Source: Betaproteobacteria bacterium (GTDB taxonomy: Bacteria; Pseudomonadota; Gammaproteobacteria; Burkholderiales; Burkholderiaceae_C). Taken from it: DNA of 48,543 bases. Below, one piece after another: positions 41,596-48,543 of the stretch (within the stretch, counting starts at the first letter, position 1; every line of letters starts with the position of its first letter). Where the stretch lies: positions 1-48,543 of the forward strand of contig JANYKR010000062.1 in the NCBI GenBank assembly GCA_025358155.1, read 5' to 3'. The translations under genes and the position numbers were made by a program. Under the pieces are notes generated by a model that had not been told where the DNA came from, ran no database searches, and was given only the letters and a program-made list of their open reading frames with translations.

Positions 41596-43533
41596 TCAGA
41601 CCGGGTGGGCCGGCATGGCGTGTTCGGCCACCGGCACGTCAAAGGGCTTGAAGTGGGCCAGGTCCAAGGCCCAGCGCTGGTCCTCCACCGGGCTGTCCAG
41701 GCGCTTGAAGCCGAGTTGCGCAAACAGACCAGCAACCAGACCGTTGCGCGCTGTCGGCCGGTAGACGCCGATCAGGCGCTGCGCGCCTGCCGCCTTTGCC
41801 GCCTGGGCCAGGTGGTTGCAGACCGATTCTTCGACCTTGCGGTTGAGCACCCGGCAGCTCATCAGCCAGCTGTCGATCTCCCATTCGTCGGCACGTCGGT
41901 CGCAGATGAGGGCGCTGATCATGCCGTTGTCACCAAAGCGGTCCAGTAACCCGACTTGCAGGGTGAAGATGGCGGCTGCACCCTCCATGTTGGCGATCTG
42001 GGCTTCGGTGTAGCGGCGCGTGGTGAGGTTGAACTGGTTGGTCTTGTTGATCAACTGCGCAATGCGCTTGCGGCCCTGCGGCTGGAACGGCGCAAACTGG
42101 ATCTGCATCTCCAGCGAGCGCAGAAACTGGCCCAGGTCGCGCGAGCCCTCTTGCAACTCGCTGCGCTGGGCATTGCCCCGGTACTGGTCGGCCCGCGCCA
42201 GGTCTTCGGGTGTGAAGGCGACCGACTCAAAATAGCCCGCCAGCAACAGGGTGCGGGCAAAACCCGAGGGGTCGTTGCCCAACTCGGGCACGGCCACCTG
42301 GGGCAATGCCTGGCGCACCTGCGCACGTTCAGCCGGGTTGTCGTCAAGCAAGACCAGCGCATCCAGGCCAATGTCCAGGCGTTGGGCAATGCGTTCGAGG
42401 TTCGAGGCCTTGTCCTCCCAGTTGGCGACAAAGACGGTGATGTCGGCTTCTTTGAGCAGCATGCCGGCATGCTGCTGAAACGGCAGCCGGGCAGTGGCTT
42501 CATCATTCTTGGAGCACACCGCCAGCACGATGCCACGCCGGCGCAAATCCAGTGCAACGGCCTGCACGGCGCGGTGCGCCTCGCCCCGGGCATCGCCCGG
42601 GTCCAGCGCGATGCCTTCGAGACCATCGTCGCCGATCACGCCGCCCCAGAGGGTGTTGTCCAGGTCCAGCACCAGGCATTTGCGCGACTTGCCCCGCAGG
42701 GCCGCGAGGGTGCGCAGCACCGCGTCCGCGTAGAGCGGCAATGCGTGCCGGCCAAACGGCAGCTTGGCCAAATTCCAGTCGCGGTCGTTGTGCCAGTCGT
42801 TCAGGCCCACGGCCTGGGCCAGCGCATCCACATCCACCAGCACATCGCCGCACGCCGCCATCTCCAGTGCCAGGCGGTTGTTGAAAGCCGCCACCGCCGA
42901 GCGCATCGACCCGGCCAGCGTGGCGTCCAGGCTGCCGAACAGCGGCGCCACCGGCGTCGGGATGGTCTGCACCAGGCAAATTGCGCCACTGTGACGGCGC
43001 ACCGCATCGCGAATGGCATGGAGCTCCTGCAGCGCGGCATCGGCCTGGTAGGGCGGCCACTGGCCGCTGTCGTCCTGGCGAAAGGGCAGGGCGCGGTGGT
43101 CCAGCAAGAGCAGCACCGCGTCGGGCCGGGCGGCGTTGACCGGCGAGGCCGGGTCAAGCGCGGCCTGCATCACCTGGCCAAACGGCCCGGTCACGACATC
43201 GAGGCAGATGCCGTAGCGCAGTGCCGTGGCCTCCAGCATCGGGACGATGAAGTCGATGGTCGCGTTGCTCAGGATGCCGAGCTTGAAGGGGGTCAGCGTC
43301 TTGGCCGGGCGCTGGTCTTGCCGCTGGTCTTGCGGTCCGGCCAGCAAGCGTTTGAGGGCCCGTGCCAGCGAGATTGCAGCGTTCAGTCCCAAGGCCTGCT
43401 GGGCCAAGCCTGCCAGCTCGCTGTCCCATTGCGGCGATGGGTTGGCCAGCACCGCCGCCAGCCGGGGCTTGAAGTCGGCCGAGAGCCGGGGCAACCAGGG
43501 CAGGTCGAGCAAGGGCAGGCGATCGGTGCTCAT
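41596..43533 (-). CDS. FkbH-like HAD-IIIC protein
   Basis: A 645-residue protein of the FkbH family. The N-terminal 260 residues form an SGNH-like domain (LGILSNATIDFIVPMLEA, VLLLLDHRALP). The HAD domain follows with DLDNTLWGG (nucleophile Asp290, Asp292), GIVLAVCSKNDE and LLDDNPAERAQVR. The C-terminal GNAT-like region has LINKTNQFNLTTRRYTEAQI, FGDNGMISALIC, WLMSCRVLNRKVE. FkbH proteins take 1,3-bisphosphoglycerate, remove phosphate and load glyceryl onto an acyl carrier protein; a carrier gene lies 91 bp upstream in the same direction. A glyceryl-derived acyl decoration is therefore plausible. The ATG at 43533 gives the full-length family N-terminus. Confidence 0.9.
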   Translation of the reverse strand: MSTDRLPLLDLPWLPRLSADFKPRLAAVLANPSPQWDSELAGLAQQALGLNAAISLARALKRLLAGPQDQRQDQRPAKTLTPFKLGILSNATIDFIVPMLEATALRYGICLDVVTGPFGQVMQAALDPASPVNAARPDAVLLLLDHRALPFRQDDSGQWPPYQADAALQELHAIRDAVRRHSGAICLVQTIPTPVAPLFGSLDATLAGSMRSAVAAFNNRLALEMAACGDVLVDVDALAQAVGLNDWHNDRDWNLAKLPFGRHALPLYADAVLRTLAALRGKSRKCLVLDLDNTLWGGVIGDDGLEGIALDPGDARGEAHRAVQAVALDLRRRGIVLAVCSKNDEATARLPFQQHAGMLLKEADITVFVANWEDKASNLERIAQRLDIGLDALVLLDDNPAERAQVRQALPQVAVPELGNDPSGFARTLLLAGYFESVAFTPEDLARADQYRGNAQRSELQEGSRDLGQFLRSLEMQIQFAPFQPQGRKRIAQLINKTNQFNLTTRRYTEAQIANMEGAAAIFTLQVGLLDRFGDNGMISALICDRRADEWEIDSWLMSCRVLNRKVEESVCNHLAQAAKAAGAQRLIGVYRPTARNGLVAGLFAQLGFKRLDSPVEDQRWALDLAHFKPFDVPVAEHAMPAHPV

Positions 43534-43624
43534 GGCTTGTGCCTTTGGGCGTACGGGGTGGCCGGGCGAAGGCGGCTAGGCACAGGGATCAAGGGGGGGC
43601 AGACCGAGGTTGGCAGTCGAGGCC

Positions 43625-43873
43625 TCAGGTCTTGTCGGCCAGCACGGCCAGGATCTTGGCCACCGAGCTCATGGCCTCAATCTCGTCGAGCGTGAAACTG
43701 AGCTGCAGCTCATCCTCCAGCGCAGAAATCAGGCGGATGTGACCCAGGCTGTCCCAGGCCGGCAGCGTCTCAGGGCTGAGCTCGTCGCGCAGTTGCAGCT
43801 GCTCGTCATCAAAGACGTCGCGAAAGATGTTCTGGAGTGAGTTTCGGGTGTTGTTGGGCATGGGATCCGCCAT
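43625..43873 (-). CDS. Acyl carrier protein (second), FkbH partner
   Basis: A carrier protein of 78-89 residues with NIFRDVFDDEQLQLRDELSP, the attachment serine in LPAWDSLGHIRLISALEDEL and the closing helix MSSVAKILAVLAD. The Trp-Asp-Ser-Leu-Gly-His form is typical of carrier proteins paired with FkbH-like enzymes, and differs from the DSMGV site of the carrier at 36914. Three in-frame ATGs exist (43894, 43873, 43861) with no decisive ribosome-binding site; I give the middle one. It is co-directional with the FkbH-like gene that follows. Confidence 0.85.
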   Translation of the reverse strand: MADPMPNNTRNSLQNIFRDVFDDEQLQLRDELSPETLPAWDSLGHIRLISALEDELQLSFTLDEIEAMSSVAKILAVLADKT

Positions 43874-44010
43874 TGCTAGAGTTTGGACGGGCATGATCCC
43901 GTCCGCGTGGCCAGCCCAATTGTCGGTGCATTGCCAAAGTCAACCCCGGCTGGCGCCTGGAAAAGCCGCAGCAGATTGCTCGAAAACAGGGCGAACAGCC
44001 TGGCCTGACT

Positions 44011-45804
44011 TCAGGCGGGATCCAGCGCAAAAGTGGGCGCGTGAGCTTCCAGCCATTGCTCCAGCGACAGCAGCAGCCAAACCATTTCACCGTAGTAGCC
44101 GGGCTGCTCTGCCAGGCGCTGGTCCAGCAACTCGCGCACAAACTCTGGCCGCACCACACCCCGCTCGGCCAGGCGTGTCAGCGAGGACTTTGCCAGCTTG
44201 GACAAACCCGCATGGCGCCCCACCCAAACCCCGAACGGCAGGCCGAAGCCGTGCTTCTTCTTGGTGATGATTTCGTCGGGCAGGAAGCCCCGCAGCGCCT
44301 CCTTGAAGAACCATCGCAGCTTGAAAGGACGCAGCTTCCAGCTGGGCGGCAGCCCCATTGAGAAATCGGTCAGCTCGTCGCTGAGCAGGGGGTAGCCCAC
44401 TTCAATGCCGGCCATCGTGGTGGCGCCGCGCACCTTGGGCAGATCGCTGTCGGCCAGGGTGTAGCGCCAGTCGTAGGCCAGCATCCGGTTGAGCAGGCTC
44501 GGCGCCTCGCACTGCGACCAGGTGTCACGCATGTGCTTTGCAGGGGCTTGCGGGTCGATGGCGGCAAGCAAGCCGGGCGTCAAGATCTGCTCCGGGCCCA
44601 GCACCATCAGCAGGTTCAGGTCTTGCAGCCGGTCGGGCATGGGCGTTTTGGAGTAGCGCACGTAGCCGATGGCCTGGCGCAGACCGGGGACACGTCTCAG
44701 CGCGCTCGATTCAGTGCAGTGAGGCTCTACCGCTTGTCGAACCCAGCCCGGCAATGATTGGTAGTGTTCGAAGAAAGTTTGCGTGCTGTAACGGCTGTTG
44801 CCACCAAACAGCTCGTCGCCGCCGTCGCCGGCCAGGATGCGGCTGCAGCCGTCGTCCTTGGCCATCAGTGCGCAGTAGTAGGACGGCAGGGCTGAGGAGT
44901 TGCCAAAGGGCTGGTCGTGAAATTGCGCCACCGCCGGGATGCTGCGCGCCAGGTCGTCGGGCGTGACGTAGTACTCGTGGTGTTCGCAGCCAAAGTGTTT
45001 GGCGGCCAGCCGGGCGTAGGACATCTCGTCATAGCCCTCGGCCTCAAAACCGATCGAGTAAGTGGGCGCGGCACCGCCGGTGGCTTGGCATAGCAGGCCC
45101 GCCACTGTGGAGCTGTCGGTCCCGCCCGACAAAAAGGCCCCCACCTTGGCCTGGCCATCGAGCTCGCGCGCCACCGAGCCCCGAAGGATGGCCATGAAAC
45201 GCGCTTGCGCTGTCTTGAACTCTGGCCGCTGGTTTTCAACGAAAGCCAGTGAGGCGTGATGGAACGGCCGGGCTGCGCCGCTGCCCATCATCAGGCCGCA
45301 ACCCATGGGCAGGCGCTGCACCGCGCAGAAAATGGTGCGCGGTGCCGGAATCATGTGGAAAAACAGGTAGTCGAAGATCGCCTGGGGGTCGATGCTGCGG
45401 TCTACGGCTGCAGCCACGCGGTCGGCGCGGTCCGAGAAGTGCAGCACCGTGCCAGACTGGCCATGGCAAAGCGTTTGTACCGAGAACCGGTCCACCGCCA
45501 GCAGCACCTGACGCCGCTCGGCGTCCACCACCACCACCGCGAAATCGCCGTGCAGCCGGCCAAATACCTGATCGCCGTGCTGCCGCCAAGCTTGGAAAAA
45601 AGCGCTTGCTGCGCCGTCGCGCTGCATCACGGCTTGGTCAGCGGCAGCTACAAACCGCGGCGTTCCGCTGATCACGCAGGCGCTGGCGCCGGAGCGGTAC
45701 AAGACGGCGTCGTTGCACTCGATCTCCGGGCCGACCTGTGTCGGGAGGGGCTCGTTGTGCAGCTGGTGCAGGTCGATGCTGCCGGCAAATCGGGGTGTAG
45801 GCAT
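44011..45804 (-). CDS. AsnB-like protein with degenerate glutaminase domain
   Basis: A 597-residue third asparagine-synthase homologue. It begins MPTPRFAGSID, so there is no Cys at position 2, and the NGEIYN loop of the Ntn domain is missing; only LHGDFAVVVVDAERRQVLLAVDRFSVQTL survives. Glutamine-derived ammonia is thus not expected. The synthetase half is intact: PP-loop SGGTDSSTV, the LAGDGGDELFGGNSRY motif and KKKHGFGLPFGVWVGR. Like beta-lactam synthetase or lasso-peptide cyclase relatives it may adenylate a carboxylate and let another amine attack. It lies 138 bp upstream of the ACP-FkbH-MaoC/SDR-GNAT series in the same orientation, which hints at a shared acyl or aminoacyl product. Confidence 0.87.
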   Translation of the reverse strand: MPTPRFAGSIDLHQLHNEPLPTQVGPEIECNDAVLYRSGASACVISGTPRFVAAADQAVMQRDGAASAFFQAWRQHGDQVFGRLHGDFAVVVVDAERRQVLLAVDRFSVQTLCHGQSGTVLHFSDRADRVAAAVDRSIDPQAIFDYLFFHMIPAPRTIFCAVQRLPMGCGLMMGSGAARPFHHASLAFVENQRPEFKTAQARFMAILRGSVARELDGQAKVGAFLSGGTDSSTVAGLLCQATGGAAPTYSIGFEAEGYDEMSYARLAAKHFGCEHHEYYVTPDDLARSIPAVAQFHDQPFGNSSALPSYYCALMAKDDGCSRILAGDGGDELFGGNSRYSTQTFFEHYQSLPGWVRQAVEPHCTESSALRRVPGLRQAIGYVRYSKTPMPDRLQDLNLLMVLGPEQILTPGLLAAIDPQAPAKHMRDTWSQCEAPSLLNRMLAYDWRYTLADSDLPKVRGATTMAGIEVGYPLLSDELTDFSMGLPPSWKLRPFKLRWFFKEALRGFLPDEIITKKKHGFGLPFGVWVGRHAGLSKLAKSSLTRLAERGVVRPEFVRELLDQRLAEQPGYYGEMVWLLLSLEQWLEAHAPTFALDPA

Positions 45805-45833
45805 GCGGGGAAGGTCCTGGGTGAGGCTTGTAA

Positions 45834-45878
45834 GGTCGGTGGGGTCGGCGCGGTCGGCGCGGTCAGCGCGGTCGGCAA
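45834..45878. repeat. Five tandem 9-bp units (GGTCGGCGC)
   Basis: GGTCGGTGG, GGTCGGCGC, GGTCGGCGC, GGTCAGCGC, GGTCGGCAA in direct succession. It lies in the 102-bp gap between the flippase gene and the AsnB-like gene, in the presumed leader of the latter, 30 bp before its ATG on the minus strand. It is a multiple of three and could be translated in some frames, but no protein is supported. Confidence 0.85.
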
Positions 45879-45906
45879 TGAAGGCAAACCGTCCGGCAAG
45901 CTGCCG

Positions 45907-47373
45907 TCAGGCGGGCGGTGCCACAGGCCCGCTCCGTGCGCGGATACGCGTTGCGACAACGCCCGCCACGGCGGCCAGTTCAGACCACAACGCATGCCGT
46001 GTGATGCGCAGAGCCAGCAGCCACATCAGCGCGGTGGCAGTGCCGCCAAAGATCATGAAACGGCCGTAGTTTGATTCAGTGGCGAAGACAAACGGCAGGC
46101 TGACCAGCATGGGTGTCAGGGTGATGGCAGTCACCACAAAACTACCTCTACAGGCTTGCCACAGGTGAGCCCAGCGCAGTTGCACTCCGGTCCTGAGGTG
46201 CCACTGCGAAATCAGCACCCCGGCGACCGACGCCGCCAGCACGCCCCAGCAGCCACCCAGCAGACCGAAGGGGATCACTGCGAGCAATCCCAAAACATGG
46301 CAGGCCTGCAGCAAGATTTGCAGGCGGCTGCTCAACTTGACCAGTCCATGGGCCAGCAAGGCCTCCTTGGCCAGGTAATGCACCAGTTCGACTGCGCCCG
46401 CCACGCACAAGATCTTGGCCAAAGGCACCGATTCAGCCCACTGGTCGCCGTAAACGATGCGGATGGACGGAAACGCTGCAAGCGCCATGAAACCCAGAAA
46501 CGGCCAGCCGATCACGGTGAAATAGGACACCCCGGCGACATAACCCCGCACCACGCTTTGCTCCTCGCGCACTGCCTTGGCAAAGTAGGGCAGGCACACC
46601 GGCATCACGGCCTTGACCACCAGTTGATGGAATATCTGCACCAAGCCGTTGGCGCGGCTGAACACGGCCACGCCAGCAATGCTCAGCGCCCGACCGATGA
46701 TCATTTCGGGTGCACCCTTGCCCAATTGGCCGAAAACATAAATACCGCTGGCGAATTTGCCGAAGTGCAACACCGCCGCAACCCCCTTCAGGCCGGGCAG
46801 TCGAGGAAAGGTCTTGGGCCGAAACCACATCGATACAGCCACCGTGACCGCCACCCCCGCCAGCGAAGACCAGGCCAGGCTCATCGCACCCAGGCCCTTG
46901 AGTGCGCAAGCCACCGAGACGCCGAAGCTGAGGGTGTTGGCGGCCAGTCCGGCTACAAACTGCGGCTTGAAGTCCATTTCGCGCCTGAACCAGGCCATGT
47001 TGATAGCGCCAAACGGGATCAATATAAAACTCAGCGCCTGCACCCGCATGACGTCGGTGATGCCGGGAGATCGGTAAAACTCACCTGTAAAGCCAGACGC
47101 TGAAAAAATCAGCAAGCCCATCAACCACGAAACTGCGATATTGACGCCAAAGGCCGCTCGGATTTTGTCGGGGGTCAGCGTCTGTTCCTGTATCAGGTAC
47201 TCAGCCACACCGAAATCCCTGAAATTGCTGGCCAACGATGAAAACACCGCTGCAATCGCGAATATGCCTACTTCAACCGGCGTCAGGATGCGAGACAGGA
47301 TCATGGTGCTGGCCAATTGCAGCACCAGACCGACATAACTGTCGGCGGCCGAAAAGGCCAGTGACCGGCGCAT
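45907..47373 (-). CDS. Wzx-type lipopolysaccharide/polysaccharide flippase
   Basis: A 488-residue integral membrane protein with about 12-14 hydrophobic helices, member of the MATE/MOP polysaccharide-transport family. The N-terminus RSLAFSAADSYVGLVLQLASTMILSRILTPVEVGIFAIAAVFSSLASNFRDFGV is characteristic, followed by AWFRREMDFKPQFVAGLAAN and FGKFASGIYVFGQLGKGAPEMIIGRALS. It would flip undecaprenyl-linked repeat units across the inner membrane and is the only flippase of the locus. It lies on the minus strand, 102 bp upstream of the degenerate AsnB gene and 57 bp downstream of the secreted TPR gene. Confidence 0.9.
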   Translation of the reverse strand: MRRSLAFSAADSYVGLVLQLASTMILSRILTPVEVGIFAIAAVFSSLASNFRDFGVAEYLIQEQTLTPDKIRAAFGVNIAVSWLMGLLIFSASGFTGEFYRSPGITDVMRVQALSFILIPFGAINMAWFRREMDFKPQFVAGLAANTLSFGVSVACALKGLGAMSLAWSSLAGVAVTVAVSMWFRPKTFPRLPGLKGVAAVLHFGKFASGIYVFGQLGKGAPEMIIGRALSIAGVAVFSRANGLVQIFHQLVVKAVMPVCLPYFAKAVREEQSVVRGYVAGVSYFTVIGWPFLGFMALAAFPSIRIVYGDQWAESVPLAKILCVAGAVELVHYLAKEALLAHGLVKLSSRLQILLQACHVLGLLAVIPFGLLGGCWGVLAASVAGVLISQWHLRTGVQLRWAHLWQACRGSFVVTAITLTPMLVSLPFVFATESNYGRFMIFGGTATALMWLLALRITRHALWSELAAVAGVVATRIRARSGPVAPPA

Positions 47374-47430
47374 TTCAGGCAGCGGCTGCAGGGCAGCTGT
47401 CGCTTGACCGGACGAGGCTGCGTTCGGGCT

Positions 47431-48177
47431 TCATCGGGTGCCGGACTGCGGGCTCGAGGCCGCCATGGCCGGCAGCTCGGGTGCCGAGGCTGGCGCGGCA
47501 GCCGGGTCCGTGCTGGACTGGCTAGCGGCGGGTGCCGGGGCTGCGGGCGGGACAACCGGCACGACAGTCTTGGGGTCGCCCCCCAATCTTTTGTACATGA
47601 CCTGCAGGTTCACAGCGGTGCTGTTGTATTCGAGTCCGGTCTTGAGCAGCGCTTTGGCCTCGTCTTTCTTGCCGGTGGCCACCAGGTACTCACTCCACAG
47701 CTGGTACGGCGGTGGGTAGCTGGGTTTGAGATTTCGTGCGGTGTTGAAATGCCCGTTGGCTGCGGCGGGGTTCTTGCGCAGCAGTTCCGCTTCGCCGAGA
47801 GCACTGTAAATCTCCGGCAGCATGATGAAATCGGGCGGTGTGTTGTTGATCACGTAGCCCAAGTCACCTACCACGCCACCCAGCAAACCAATTCTGAATT
47901 TGGGGTCGGTGCCGGGTGCCAATATTCGCCGTTGGTTGATCTTGGCCCAGCAATAGTGGTGCATGGTCCAGAAACTCTGGCCCATCAGCGACTCCCAATG
48001 CGAGGCCCTGGGCGAGCGGTTGGTTCTCTTGTCGCCATACCGCATGCCCATGGTGTCGTAGCAAAACGGCGGCAGCAAGGCCAGTTCCCCGTCGGTCACG
48101 TCCTTGGGGCTTTGAGCGCAGGTAGCGCCGGCAAGCGAGGCCAACAGCAGTCCCATCCAGCTTGTTCGAAGGGTCAT
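47431..48177 (-). CDS. Exported TPR-repeat protein
   Basis: A 248-residue protein with a Sec signal peptide (TLRTSWMGLLLASLAGATCA; cleavage expected near residue 21, with a Cys at 20 that is a poor lipobox). A conserved stretch FCYDTMGMRYGDKRTNRSPRASHWESLMGQSFWTMHHYCWAKI follows, then about three TPR-like helices (LPEIYSALGEAELLRKNPAAANGHFNTARNL, PYQLWSEYLVATGKKDEAKALLKTG). The last 45 residues are Pro/Ala/Ser-rich and likely disordered. It is probably periplasmic and may help polymer assembly, as TPR proteins do in alginate systems; no specific function is recognised. ATG 48177 overlaps the stop of the upstream esterase gene (ATGA). Confidence 0.75.
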   Translation of the reverse strand: MTLRTSWMGLLLASLAGATCAQSPKDVTDGELALLPPFCYDTMGMRYGDKRTNRSPRASHWESLMGQSFWTMHHYCWAKINQRRILAPGTDPKFRIGLLGGVVGDLGYVINNTPPDFIMLPEIYSALGEAELLRKNPAAANGHFNTARNLKPSYPPPYQLWSEYLVATGKKDEAKALLKTGLEYNSTAVNLQVMYKRLGGDPKTVVPVVPPAAPAPAASQSSTDPAAAPASAPELPAMAASSPQSGTR

Positions 48178-48543
48178 GGATGCGCTCCAGGCGATCGAGG
48201 CAGGTCCAGCAGGGCTATCTGCACCGCATCTGCCCAAAGCTCCGCAGACCGTGCAAGCCCTGCCCCGCTGAGGTGGCAGCCGTCGTGGCGCTGATCTTGC
48301 CGCAGGCCACGGTCCAAATCAGGGCCTTGACCGAAGCGCGGGTCGCTGGCTACCAGTTGGTTGATGGCCCCGCTCAGCGCCGCCGAGGCCTCGCTGCGGC
48401 ATACGGTGGAATGGGCCAGCAGGATTTTGCGAGGTGAGCCCGCTGCAGTCTGCAGGGCGCTGGCCAGTGCTTGCAAACCCAGGCGGTACTGGCTGGCCGG
48501 CGTGTTCAGGCCAGCGTCGGCTTCGCCCTGGTACCACAGCACC
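48174..48543 (-). CDS. SGNH / sialate O-acetylesterase-like protein, 3' part
   Basis: The frame is open at the right edge, so only the last 123 residues are seen; the apparent GTG at 48542 is an internal Val of VLWYQGEADA, the conserved WxQGE block of the SASA/acetylxylan-esterase branch. The final catalytic motif DGCHLSGAGLARSAELWADAV supplies the Asp-x-x-His pair (here Asp-Gly-Cys-His). The catalytic Ser lies beyond the window. It would remove acetyl groups from sugars. It is co-translated with the TPR gene and may trim O-acetylation of the polymer. Confidence 0.8.
   Translation of the reverse strand, partial: VLWYQGEADAGLNTPASQYRLGLQALASALQTAAGSPRKILLAHSTVCRSEASAALSGAINQLVASDPRFGQGPDLDRGLRQDQRHDGCHLSGAGLARSAELWADAVQIALLDLPRSPGAHP

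Noticed and set aside
41956-43695. Plus-strand frame of 579 codons opposite the FkbH-like gene
   Set aside because: Product is Gln/Arg/Gly-rich without motif, while the minus strand encodes complete HAD motifs.

Overview
This 48.5 kb window is GC-rich chromosomal DNA of a betaproteobacterium, most likely from the Burkholderiales. Codon use, the frequent GTG starts and the particular protein families support this; no rRNA gene or other taxonomic marker is present, so the genus cannot be given. Almost all of it is one large exopolysaccharide / protein-sorting locus of the exosortase A (XrtA, EpsH) / PEP-CTERM type.

Layout. (1) 1-4.7 kb: the end of an SRPBCC-fold gene, the large TPR lipoprotein PrsT on the minus strand, then a divergent PEP-CTERM substrate protein behind a well-formed sigma-54 promoter and closed by a strong bidirectional terminator. 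(2) 4.7-8.4 kb, minus strand: a tightly coupled three-gene module (ThiF/E1-like adenylyltransferase, nitroreductase-like protein, GMC oxidoreductase) with no obvious part in polysaccharide assembly. (3) 8.7-20.5 kb, plus strand: the core machine, namely outer-membrane export lipoprotein, chain-length determinant, BY-kinase, PEP-CTERM-associated outer-membrane protein, AAA ATPase, UDP-GlcNAc 2-epimerase, polysaccharide deacetylase, FemAB-like protein, exosortase A and a second deacetylase. (4) 20.6-36.8 kb, plus strand: sugar supply and assembly, namely a TviB-type UDP-GlcNAc dehydrogenase, four glycosyltransferases, two class II asparagine-synthase-like amidotransferases, an AlgD-type GDP-mannose dehydrogenase, a membrane transglutaminase-like protein, a PaaK/CapK-like adenylate-forming protein, an O-antigen-ligase-like membrane protein and a methyltransferase. 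Six of these genes in a row are joined by 4-nt start/stop overlaps. (5) 36.9-43.9 kb: an acyl-chemistry block with two acyl carrier proteins, a double alpha/beta-hydrolase fusion, a GNAT-like protein, a MaoC-SDR fusion and an FkbH-type HAD protein. (6) 44-48.5 kb, minus strand: a third asparagine-synthase-like protein with a degenerate glutaminase domain, a Wzx-type flippase, a secreted TPR protein and the end of an SGNH/acetylesterase.

How it fits together (inference). Nucleotide sugars are oxidised to uronates by two dehydrogenases, polymerised by the glycosyltransferases, perhaps amidated by the AsnB-like enzymes and acylated by the carrier-protein block. They would then be flipped (Wzx), length-controlled (Wzc-like pair) and exported (Wza-like lipoprotein). 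XrtA would process PEP-CTERM proteins such as the one encoded here so that they can work with this polymer at the cell surface. An initiating phosphoglycosyltransferase and the PrsK/PrsR regulators, normally part of such systems, are not in the window.
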